Assembly (NCBI GenBank): GCA_916050055.1
Contig: CAJZJY010000056.1
Location: 1-7,097, forward strand
Source: an uncultured Streptococcus sp.
GTDB lineage: Bacteria > Bacillota > Bacilli > Lactobacillales > Aerococcaceae
Reading direction: 5' to 3'
Length of the DNA: 7,097 nucleotides
Under the pieces are notes generated by a model. The model made no database searches. It saw only the letters and a program-made list of their open reading frames with translations, and had not been told where the DNA came from. How positions within the stretch are numbered: position 1 is the stretch's first letter; every line of letters starts with the position of its first letter. The position numbers were made by a program, and so were the translations under genes. Below are positions 1-6,303 of this stretch, in pieces.

Positions 1-467
1 TAACAGGAGAAGATCTCTTTCCATTATCTAAGGAAGAACTGGAGAAGAAGTTTGGCACCCTTGGCCCACGATTGTACTTGCAAGTACGAGGGGAGTCAAA
101 TGACCAACTGACGCTTCACAGGGAACGCAAATCCATCGGAACAGAGCGAACCTTAATAAAGGATACGACCGACCATGGTATTCTAACGGGATACTTGGAG
201 GAGTTTGCACAAGAATTAGAACGAATGTTGAAGAAAAGAAGTTTAGCTGCTAGAACCATCACGCTGAAGTTAAGAGATTCGGAATTTAATACAATCACTA
301 AGAGTGTTACAATGCGTGATTATTTGAATAAACACGATGAAATCTATTCGATTGCAGTTCAGTTGTTTGAAGAAATGATGGAAGAACGCCCGATAAGGCT
401 GATAGGACTTACCGTTTCGCATCTTGAAAATACAAATAGACTTTATAAACAATTAAAACTGTTTTAA
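1..467 (+). CDS. dinB: DNA polymerase IV (DinB), C-terminal part only
   Basis: This is the 3' end of a Y-family translesion DNA polymerase; the start lies left of the window and 154 codons are visible, in frame from base 3 to a TAA at 465-467. The first visible residues (T-G-E-D-L-F-P-L followed by FGTLGPRLYLQVRG) match the end of the thumb region. Next comes KSIGTERT, a hallmark of the DinB little-finger (DNA-contacting) domain, and then the RTITLKLRDSEFNTITKS and DEIYSIAVQLFEEM segments and RPIRLIGLTVSHLE. The last five residues, QLKLF, fit the consensus sliding-clamp (DnaN) binding peptide QLxLF, which recruits Pol IV to stalled forks. A TTG at 72 could be picked as a start by ORF callers, but the frame is open and homologous upstream of it, so that is not the real start. 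It sits upstream of pdhA on the same strand with no evident functional link. A UmuC-like paralogue is less likely given the little-finger motif and the terminal clamp motif. Confidence 0.92.
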   Translation, partial: TGEDLFPLSKEELEKKFGTLGPRLYLQVRGESNDQLTLHRERKSIGTERTLIKDTTDHGILTGYLEEFAQELERMLKKRSLAARTITLKLRDSEFNTITKSVTMRDYLNKHDEIYSIAVQLFEEMMEERPIRLIGLTVSHLENTNRLYKQLKLF

Positions 468-472
468 AATAA

Positions 473-483
473 TAGTACAGTTT
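473..483 (+). repeat. TAGTACAGTTT motif, copy 1
   Basis: This is the first of three copies of an 11-bp motif in the region upstream of pdhA. The match to copy 3 extends to 14 bp (AATAGTACAGTTTT at 471-484 and 705-718). It begins a few bases after the dinB stop codon and could be a protein-binding half-site. No regulator is recognised. Confidence 0.7.
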
Positions 484-495
484 TCATCAACAGAC

Positions 496-506
496 TAGTA
501 CAGTTT
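496..506 (+). repeat. TAGTACAGTTT motif, copy 2
   Basis: This is the second copy, starting 23 bp after the start of copy 1 (about two helical turns) and in the same orientation. The flanking bases differ (preceded by C, followed by C), so conservation is limited to the 11-bp core. That supports a short recognition element over a recent long duplication. Confidence 0.7.
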
Positions 507-577
507 CATTGTGAAAATTAAGAATTCATTTACTGAAAAAATTTGAAAACAGAAAATTGAATGAACAAATAAGAATA

Positions 578-654
578 AAAGAAGACTTTATTTAGCGTAA
601 GATAGTGGTAGTTTTTTCACAAAGTTTACAAAAACGCTCTATAAAGTCTTCTTT
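578..654. repeat. 77-nt foldback with 14-bp perfect inverted arms
   Basis: The arm at 578-591 (AAAGAAGACTTTAT) is the exact reverse complement of 641-654. Inside it, after a 2x2 mismatch, a further 5-bp pairing AGCGT (594-598) / ACGCT (634-638) extends the stem. The enclosed 35 nt hold the TTCACA of a candidate -35 box, while the candidate -10 TATAAA overlaps the start of the 3' arm. There is no T-run after the 3' arm on the + strand and no obvious target-site duplication, so it is neither a canonical terminator nor a clear insertion element. It could be an operator dyad, a structure formed by dinB read-through RNA, or a MITE-like remnant. Confidence 0.6.
616..645 (+). promoter_or_regulatory. 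Candidate sigma-A promoter P1 for the pdh operon
   Basis: TTCACA (616-621, five of six match to TTGACA) lies 18 bp before TATAAA (640-645, five of six match to TATAAT). The predicted start is near 652, giving a leader of roughly 120 nt before pdhA. The -10 overlaps the 3' arm of the foldback, so binding to or extrusion of that dyad could affect initiation. It is predicted from sequence only, in AT-rich DNA where chance matches occur. Confidence 0.4.
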
Positions 655-664
655 GCTTGCATAT

Positions 665-692
665 TTCACAAAAGTTTGTTAAATTATTATAC
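665..692 (+). promoter_or_regulatory. Candidate sigma-A promoter P2 for the pdh operon
   Basis: A second TTCACA (665-670) is followed after 16 bp by TTATAC (687-692); the offset alternatives TATTAT (685-690) and TATACG (688-693) overlap it. The -35 region and the following AAAGTTT resemble those of P1, as if the promoter segment were duplicated about 49 bp apart. A start near 699 would place TAGTACAGTTT copy 3 immediately downstream. It is weaker than P1 at the -10 box. Confidence 0.3.
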
Positions 693-706
693 GATAGCAG
701 AGGGAA

Positions 707-1882
<1,176 letters not shown>

Positions 1883-1884
1883 TT

Positions 1885-2862
1885 ATGGCACAAATGACAA
1901 TGATTCAAGCCATCACGGATGCATTGGCTGTTGAATTAAAACGTGATGAAAATGTCCTAATTTTCGGGGAAGACGTTGGTAAAAACGGTGGGGTTTTCCG
2001 TGCAACTCAAGGGCTTCAAGATGAATTCGGTGAAGACCGCGTGTTCAATACTCCTTTAGCAGAATCTGGTATCGGTGGTTTAGCAATCGGTTTAGCATTA
2101 GAAGGTTACCGTCCAGTTCCTGAAATCCAATTCTTCGGATTCGTATTCGAAGTAATGGATAGCGTGGTAGCTCAAGCAGCTCGTACACGTTACCGTATGG
2201 GTGGAACTCGTCAAATGCCTATCGTATTCCGTTCACCAATGGGTGGAGGGGTACATACTCCAGAATTACACTCAGATAACTTAGAAGGTTTAGTAGCTCA
2301 ATCACCAGGTTTGAAAGTGGTTATCCCATCAAACCCATACGATGCAAAAGGGTTATTAATTTCAGCTATTCGTGACAACGACCCAGTTGTTTACTTAGAA
2401 CACATGAAACTATACCGTTCATTCCGTGAAGAAGTTCCAGAAGGAGAATACACAGTTCCTCTAGGAGTAGCTGCAGTAACTCGTGAAGGTAAAGACGTAT
2501 CTGTAATTACTTACGGTGCAATGGTTCGTGAAGCAGTTAAAGCTGCTGAGAACTTAGAAAAAGAAGGAATCTCAGTAGAAGTTATCGACTTACGTACTGT
2601 TTCTCCATTAGACTTAGAGACAATCTTAGCATCAGTTGAAAAAACTGGTCGTGTAGTTGTTGTTCAAGAAGCACAACGTCAAGCTGGTATCGGCGCAATG
2701 GTTATGTCTGAAATTGCTGAACGCGCAATCTTAAACTTAGAAGCTCCAATCGGACGTGTTGCAGCTCCAGATACAATCTTCCCATTTGGTCAAGCAGAAA
2801 ACGACTGGTTACCAAATGCTAGCGATATTGAAGCTAAAGTTCGCGAAACAGTGAACTTCTAA
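1885..2862 (+). CDS. pdhB: Pyruvate dehydrogenase E1 component, beta subunit
   Basis: PdhB is the beta chain of the E1 heterotetramer; it completes the ThDP site and contributes the E2 docking face. The protein has 325 residues, typical for the family. Visible landmarks are [14 protein letters not shown] (28-41), the PLAESGIGG segment whose E60 is the glutamate that activates the ThDP aminopyrimidine, the EIQFFGF segment (80-86), and [16 protein letters not shown] (about 120-135) with the active-site histidine region. The C-terminal transketolase-type domain includes [11 protein letters not shown] and [14 protein letters not shown]. The start ATG lies 2 nt after the pdhA stop, and AAAGGAGA at 1867-1874 within the pdhA end serves as the ribosome binding site. 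The two E1 chains are therefore probably translationally coupled, which fits their 1:1 stoichiometry. Nothing is broken or unusual. Confidence 0.96.
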   Translation: MAQMTMIQAITDALAVELKRDENVLIFGEDVGKNGGVFRATQGLQDEFGEDRVFNTPLAESGIGGLAIGLALEGYRPVPEIQFFGFVFEVMDSVVAQAARTRYRMGGTRQMPIVFRSPMGGGVHTPELHSDNLEGLVAQSPGLKVVIPSNPYDAKGLLISAIRDNDPVVYLEHMKLYRSFREEVPEGEYTVPLGVAAVTREGKDVSVITYGAMVREAVKAAENLEKEGISVEVIDLRTVSPLDLETILASVEKTGRVVVVQEAQRQAGIGAMVMSEIAERAILNLEAPIGRVAAPDTIFPFGQAENDWLPNASDIEAKVRETVNF

Positions 2863-2878
2863 TTCAACAAATTTTCAT

Positions 2879-2913
2879 TCTAAAGAGCCTCTCGTTTGAG
2901 TGTGCTCTTTAGA
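2879..2913 (+). terminator. Intercistronic hairpin between pdhB and pdhC (attenuator-like)
   Basis: TCTAAAGAGC (2879-2888) pairs perfectly with GCTCTTTAGA (2904-2913). A further 3-bp CTC/GAG pairing (2891-2893 / 2898-2900) closes on a GTTT loop. Only four T residues follow (2915-2918), then ATAAAAA, so termination should be partial at most. Because pdhC and pdhD lie downstream in the same operon, it probably acts as a leaky attenuator, a processing site or a 3'-end stabiliser for pdhAB mRNA. The stem is clear; the role is inference. Confidence 0.6.
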
Positions 2914-2923
2914 GTTTTATAAA
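2896..2923 (+). promoter_or_regulatory. Possible internal promoter for pdhC-pdhD
   Basis: TTGAGT (2896-2901) is separated by 16 bp from TATAAA (2918-2923), within and just after the intercistronic hairpin. A start near 2930 would leave a leader of only about 15 nt with the ribosome binding site at its very 5' end, which weakens the case. Internal promoters ahead of E2 are known in some Firmicute pdh operons. This is a low-confidence pattern match. Confidence 0.25.
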
Positions 2924-2927
2924 AATA

Positions 2928-2935
2928 AGAAGGGA
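2928..2935 (+). promoter_or_regulatory. Ribosome binding site that sets the pdhC start
   Basis: AGAAGGGA lies 9 nt before the ATG at 2945 and is the only purine-rich Shine-Dalgarno-like element in the gap. It rules out the in-frame GTG at 2900, which lies upstream of it and inside the hairpin loop. Confidence 0.75.
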
Positions 2936-2944
2936 TGTACAAGC

Positions 2945-4564
2945 ATGGCTTTCCAATTTAAAATGCCTGATATCGGTGAAGGTATCGCAGAAGGCGAAAT
3001 CGTAAAAATCGACATTAAAGTCGGAGATACAATTCAAGAAGATGATATTTTATTCGAAGTACAAAACGACAAATCTGTAGAAGAAATTCCTTCTCCAGTA
3101 AGTGGTAAAGTATTAGAAGTTAAAGTTCAAGAAGGTACAGTAGCTCGCGTAGACGACGTCATCGTAGTTATCGACGATGGTTCAGGCCCAGCAGAAGCAT
3201 CTGCACCAGCAGCGGCTCCAGCGGCTTCCCCTGCACCAGCTGCACCAGCAGCATCAAGCACTTTCCAATTCAAATTACCTGACATCGGTGAAGGAATTGC
3301 AGAAGGTGAAATCGTTAAAATCGACATCAAAGTAGGCGACAAGATTGCTGAAGATGACATTTTATTCGAAGTACAAAACGACAAATCAGTAGAATCTATT
3401 CCTTCTCCAGTAGCTGGAACTGTTACAGCAGTTTTAGTTTCTGAAGGAACAGTAGCTCACGTTGGTGATGTAATCGTTGAAATCGCAACAGAAGGCGGTT
3501 CTCACGCACCTGCAGCAGCGGCTCCAGCAGCATCTGCAGCACCAGCAGCAGCACCAGCAGCACCTGCAGCTCCAACAGGAGTTCCTGCAGCAAGCAACCC
3601 TGGTAAATTAGTATTAGCAATGCCTTCAGTTCGTCAATATGCACGTGAAAAAGGCGTTGACATTACAGCAGTAGTTCCAACTGGTAAAGGCGGACGCATC
3701 ACTCGTGAAGACATCGATAACTTCGGTGGCGCACCAGTAGCAGCTCCAGCAGCTCCAGCGGCAGTAGAAGCTCCAGCAGCATCTGCACCAGCAGCACCAG
3801 CTCAAGCATCTGCACCAGCAGCGGCTCCAGCTCCAGCTAAACCATTCGTTGGATCAGCTGAACGTGAAGAACGCGTTAAATTAACTCCAATGCGTAAAGC
3901 AATCTCTAAAGCAATGGTTAACAGCAAACACACTGCACCACACGTTACATTACATGACCAAGTTGAAGTTTCTAAACTTTGGGATCACCGTAAGAAATTC
4001 AAAGATGTTGCAGCTGCACAAGGTACTAAATTAACATTCTTACCTTACGTTGTTAAAGCTTTAGCAGTAGCAATGAAGAAATTCCCAGTATTGAATGCTT
4101 CTATCGACGATGCATCTCAAGAAATTGTTTACAAAAACTACATCAACATCGGTATTGCAACTGATACTGATTTAGGTTTATTCGTTCCAAATATCAAAGA
4201 TGCGAATACTAAGAGCATGTTTGGTATTGCAGATGAAATTAACGCATTAGCTGCAAAAGCTCATGAAGGTAAATTAACAGCTGCAGAAATGGGACAAGGA
4301 ACAATTACAATCTCTAACATCGGTTCAGTAGGTGGCGGTTGGTTCACTCCAGTTATCAACTACCCTGAAGTTGCGATTTTAGGTGTTGGTACAATCGTTC
4401 GCGAACCAGTTATCAACGAAAACGATGAAATCGTAATCGGACGTAACATGAAATTATCATTAAGCTTTGACCACCGTATCGTGGATGGAGCAACTGCTCA
4501 AAAAGCTATGAACGAATTGAAACGTCTATTGAATGATCCAGAATTATTATTAATGGAAGCTTAA
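2945..4564 (+). CDS. pdhC: Dihydrolipoamide acetyltransferase, E2 core of pyruvate dehydrogenase, two lipoyl domains
   Basis: PdhC is the scaffold of the complex; it carries acetyl groups on swinging lipoyl arms and transfers them to CoA. I start it at the ATG at 2945 (539 residues), not at the in-frame GTG at 2900, because the ribosome binding site AGAAGGGA (2928-2935) precedes this ATG and [13 protein letters not shown] is the conserved family N-terminus. Domain order: lipoyl domain 1 (about 1-78, lipoyl lysine K43 in NDKSVE), Ala/Pro linker, lipoyl domain 2 (about 105-182, K147 in NDKSVE), Ala/Pro linker, peripheral subunit-binding domain (about 223-260, containing [14 protein letters not shown] and TGKGGRI), long Ala/Pro linker (about 262-300), then the catalytic acetyltransferase domain from about 310 with the DHRIVDG motif (H510, D514). 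By hand alignment the two lipoyl domains are identical at about 61 of 74 positions. Two lipoyl domains and this length resemble the E2 of Enterococcus faecalis. It needs lipoylation by LplA/LipM-type enzymes encoded elsewhere. Confidence 0.96.
   Translation: MAFQFKMPDIGEGIAEGEIVKIDIKVGDTIQEDDILFEVQNDKSVEEIPSPVSGKVLEVKVQEGTVARVDDVIVVIDDGSGPAEASAPAAAPAASPAPAAPAASSTFQFKLPDIGEGIAEGEIVKIDIKVGDKIAEDDILFEVQNDKSVESIPSPVAGTVTAVLVSEGTVAHVGDVIVEIATEGGSHAPAAAAPAASAAPAAAPAAPAAPTGVPAASNPGKLVLAMPSVRQYAREKGVDITAVVPTGKGGRITREDIDNFGGAPVAAPAAPAAVEAPAASAPAAPAQASAPAAAPAPAKPFVGSAEREERVKLTPMRKAISKAMVNSKHTAPHVTLHDQVEVSKLWDHRKKFKDVAAAQGTKLTFLPYVVKALAVAMKKFPVLNASIDDASQEIVYKNYINIGIATDTDLGLFVPNIKDANTKSMFGIADEINALAAKAHEGKLTAAEMGQGTITISNIGSVGGGWFTPVINYPEVAILGVGTIVREPVINENDEIVIGRNMKLSLSFDHRIVDGATAQKAMNELKRLLNDPELLLMEA
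2951..3172 (+). repeat. Lipoyl-domain coding repeat, unit 1 (pdhC residues 3-76)
   Basis: This segment encodes the first lipoyl domain and aligns without gaps to unit 2. The lipoyl lysine codon is AAA at 3071-3073. At DNA level the two units differ mainly at third positions plus 13 amino-acid changes, consistent with an intragenic duplication that has drifted. Confidence 0.85.
3263..3484 (+). repeat. Lipoyl-domain coding repeat, unit 2 (pdhC residues 107-180)
   Basis: This is the second lipoyl domain, identical to unit 1 at about 61 of 74 residues. The differences cluster in the second half (for example K60/L164, V75/E179). The segment around the modified lysine, [14 protein letters not shown], is identical, so both domains should be lipoylated. 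Confidence 0.85.
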
Positions 4565-4578
4565 TTCATTAAATTGTT

Positions 4579-4613
4579 AGGAACGGCGTAGACATGGGTT
4601 TACGTCGGTTCCT
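4579..4613 (+). terminator. Intercistronic hairpin between pdhC and pdhD (attenuator-like)
   Basis: AGGAACGGCGTAGAC (4579-4593) pairs with GTTTACGTCGGTTCCT (4598-4613). This gives a stem of about 15 bp with one bulged G, two G-U pairs and an ATGG loop. The stem is strong, but only TTATTTG follows, so there is no proper U-tract for efficient termination. Placed 14 nt after the pdhC stop and 29 nt before the pdhD ATG, it is well suited to protect the upstream mRNA 3' end or to reduce read-through into pdhD. The function is inferred. Confidence 0.6.
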
Positions 4614-4628
4614 TATTTGAAAACTTTT

Positions 4629-4637
4629 AAGAGGTGA
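4629..4637 (+). promoter_or_regulatory. Ribosome binding site that sets the pdhD start
   Basis: AAGAGGTGA is a good match to the anti-Shine-Dalgarno sequence, 5 nt before the ATG at 4643. The in-frame GTG at 4634-4636 is part of this element and therefore cannot be the start. Confidence 0.85.
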
Positions 4638-4642
4638 AAAAA

Positions 4643-6049
4643 ATGGTAGTAGGCGATTTCGCTATTGAACTAGATACAGTCGTAATCGGTGCCGGCCCTG
4701 GTGGATATGTTGCAGCTATTCGTGCAGCTCAAGAAGGTCAAAAAGTTGCGATTATTGAGAAAGAATATTTTGGTGGTGTCTGCTTAAACGTTGGATGTAT
4801 TCCATCTAAAGCGTTAATTTCAGCTGGACATCATTACCAAGAAGCACAACACTCAGAAGTATTTGGTGTGACTGCTAAAGAAGTTGTTTTGGACTTCGCT
4901 AAAACTCAAGAATGGAAAGATAACCAAGTTGTTAAGAAATTAACTGCTGGTGTTGAGTACTTATTAAAGAAAAACAAAGTTGAAATTATTAAAGGGGAAG
5001 CGTTCTTAGTGGATGAGCACACTTTACGTGTTGTTACTGAAGACAGCGCTCAAACTTATTCTTTCAACCATGCTATCGTAGCTACAGGTAGCCGTCCAAT
5101 CGAAATCAAAGGTTTCAAATTTGGCGGACGCGTTATCGATTCAACTGGTGGTTTAGCACTTAAAGAAGTTCCTAAAAAATTAGTTGTTATCGGTGGTGGG
5201 GTTATCGGTTCAGAACTAGGTTCAGCATATGCTAACTTAGGTTCACAAGTAACAATCCTTGAAGGTGCTCCAAGCATCCTTTCAATGTTCGACAAAGACA
5301 TGGTTAAACTTGTTGAAGACGACATGGCTAAAAAAGGCGTTACTATCGTAACAAATGCAATGGCTAAAGAAGCTGTTGACAATGGTGATAGCGTAACTGT
5401 TAAGTATACAGTAGACGGCAAAGAAGAAGCTGTTGAAGCTGACTACGTAATGGTTGCTGTAGGTCGCCGTCCTAACACAGATGAGTTAGGGTTAGACGTT
5501 GCTGGTGTTGAAATGACTGACCGTGGTTTAGTTAAAGTTGACAACCAAGGACGTACAAACGTTAAATCAATCTTTGCAATCGGTGATATCGTTCCTGGAC
5601 CAGCTTTAGCTCACAAAGCAAGCTACGAAGGAAAAATCGCTGCAGAAGCAATCTCAGGTAAAGCAGTGGCTGTTGACTACCGTGCAATGCCATCTGTTGC
5701 CTTCACTGATCCAGAATTAGCTTCAGTTGGTTACACTCAACAACAAGCTAAAGATGCTGGTTTACAAGTAAAAGCTTCTAAATTCCCATTATCAGGAAAT
5801 GGTCGTGCATTATCATTGAACGCTACTGAAGGTTTCGTTCGTTTAATCACTACTAAAGAAGATAACGTAATCGTTGGTGCACAAGTTGCCGGCGTGAACG
5901 CTTCAGACATTATTGCTGAATTAGGTTTAGCAGTTGAAGCTGGAATGAATGCGGAAGATATCGCATTAACAATCCACTCACATCCATCATTATCAGAAGT
6001 AGTTATGGATACTGCTGAATTAGCATTAGGTATGCCAATTCACGTTTAA
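4643..6049 (+). CDS. pdhD: Dihydrolipoamide dehydrogenase, E3 of pyruvate dehydrogenase
   Basis: PdhD is the FAD flavoprotein that reoxidises dihydrolipoyl groups of PdhC and reduces NAD+. The ATG at 4643 is chosen because the in-frame GTG at 4634 is part of the Shine-Dalgarno AAGAGGTGA (4629-4637); the protein then has 468 residues, normal for the family. Visible landmarks are the FAD-binding GAGPGGY (16-22), the redox-active disulfide C47/C52 in [19 protein letters not shown] (147-152), the NAD-binding [10 protein letters not shown] (184-193), the second FAD motif AIGDI, and the C-terminal HSHPSLSE with catalytic pair H447/E452 reaching into the partner subunit. There is no N-terminal lipoyl domain, unlike the E3 of some streptococci. 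It is the last gene of the operon, 78 bp after pdhC and followed by an intrinsic terminator. E3 may also serve other 2-oxoacid or glycine-cleavage complexes; linkage makes PDH its main partner. Confidence 0.96.
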   Translation: MVVGDFAIELDTVVIGAGPGGYVAAIRAAQEGQKVAIIEKEYFGGVCLNVGCIPSKALISAGHHYQEAQHSEVFGVTAKEVVLDFAKTQEWKDNQVVKKLTAGVEYLLKKNKVEIIKGEAFLVDEHTLRVVTEDSAQTYSFNHAIVATGSRPIEIKGFKFGGRVIDSTGGLALKEVPKKLVVIGGGVIGSELGSAYANLGSQVTILEGAPSILSMFDKDMVKLVEDDMAKKGVTIVTNAMAKEAVDNGDSVTVKYTVDGKEEAVEADYVMVAVGRRPNTDELGLDVAGVEMTDRGLVKVDNQGRTNVKSIFAIGDIVPGPALAHKASYEGKIAAEAISGKAVAVDYRAMPSVAFTDPELASVGYTQQQAKDAGLQVKASKFPLSGNGRALSLNATEGFVRLITTKEDNVIVGAQVAGVNASDIIAELGLAVEAGMNAEDIALTIHSHPSLSEVVMDTAELALGMPIHV

Positions 6050-6070
6050 TTTTCATATAAATGAACTGAG

Positions 6071-6098
6071 AGGACTCGAATTTTCGAGTCCTTTTTTG
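6071..6098 (+). terminator. Intrinsic terminator of the pdh operon
   Basis: AGGACTCGA (6071-6079) pairs with TCGAGTCCT (6084-6092) around an ATTT loop, and the run of T at 6092-6097 follows directly. It starts 22 nt after the pdhD stop and is the only structure in the window with both a strong stem and a proper T-run, so it very probably ends the pdhABCD transcript. Confidence 0.92.
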
Positions 6099-6192
6099 TT
6101 GATGTTAAAGTGAATTTGATGTAGTTTCCGTTTTAAATCCGAACAATTGTCTGAATGAACTTTGAAATATTTGTGGTTTTCTCCTGGATAGC

Positions 6193-6222
6193 TTGATTGG
6201 AGTAGGGGTTATCGCGTATAAT
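6193..6222 (+). promoter_or_regulatory. Sigma-A promoter of the kinase gene (psuK)
   Basis: TTGATT (6193-6198) and a perfect TATAAT (6217-6222) are separated by 18 bp. The predicted start is near 6229, leaving a leader of about 75 nt. Being downstream of the pdhD terminator, it makes the kinase gene a separate transcription unit. An 8-bp direct repeat GCGTATAA (6214-6221 and 6226-6233) spans the -10 and the start region and could be an operator. Confidence 0.7.
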
Positions 6223-6228
6223 GAAGCG

Positions 6229-6303
6229 TATAAGACCGAATGAAGGCAAAGCTTCATCTACCTCCATTCATCGAACCTTTTTGTATACGAAGGGGGATGT
6301 TTC
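6229..6303 (+). promoter_or_regulatory. Structured leader of the kinase gene
   Basis: The leader can fold as ATGAAG/CTTCAT (6240-6245 / 6252-6257) or, alternatively, as GAATGAAGG/CCTCCATTC (6238-6246 / 6261-6269, one mismatch). Closer to the gene, CCTTTTTG (6276-6283) can pair with CGAAGGGG (6288-6295) through a TATA loop, which would mask the Shine-Dalgarno AAGGGGG (6290-6296). No known riboswitch or T-box signature was recognised. Regulation is a possibility only. Confidence 0.35.

Noticed and set aside
72..467. Stand-alone 131-residue protein starting at the TTG at 72
   Set aside because: The frame is open and homologous to DinB right up to the left edge, so this is an internal codon of a partial gene.
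455..484. Intrinsic terminator for dinB (AAAACTG / CAGTTTT stem)
   Set aside because: The stem is only 7 bp and AT-rich, with a 16-nt loop and no further T-run; it is more simply part of the repeated TAGTACAGTTTT element.
629..642. Possible CcpA cre site around CAAAAACGCTCTAT upstream of pdhA
   Set aside because: Only the central ACG and some A/T positions fit TGWAANCGNTNWCA; both conserved ends (TG and CA) are missing.
2900..2944. N-terminal extension of pdhC from a GTG at 2900 (15 extra residues)
   Set aside because: The GTG lies inside the intercistronic hairpin and upstream of the ribosome binding site at 2928-2935. The extension has no family homology, while the ATG at 2945 begins the conserved lipoyl domain.
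3127..3644. Minus-strand ORFs opposite the Ala/Pro linker regions of pdhC
   Set aside because: They are shadows of the repetitive GCA/CCA linker codons, with low-complexity translations and no ribosome binding site.
2945..4564. Tandem-repeat or CRISPR-like array in the GCACCAGCAGC-rich stretches of pdhC
   Set aside because: These repeats encode the flexible Ala/Pro linkers between E2 domains and stay in frame; there are no regular spacers.
4634..4642. GTG start for pdhD adding three residues
   Set aside because: This GTG is part of the Shine-Dalgarno sequence for the ATG at 4643; the shorter 468-residue product fits the family.
5056..5421. 121-codon minus-strand ORF inside pdhD
   Set aside because: It is fully contained in a well-conserved gene on the other strand, has no recognisable domain, and is explained by strong codon bias in pdhD.
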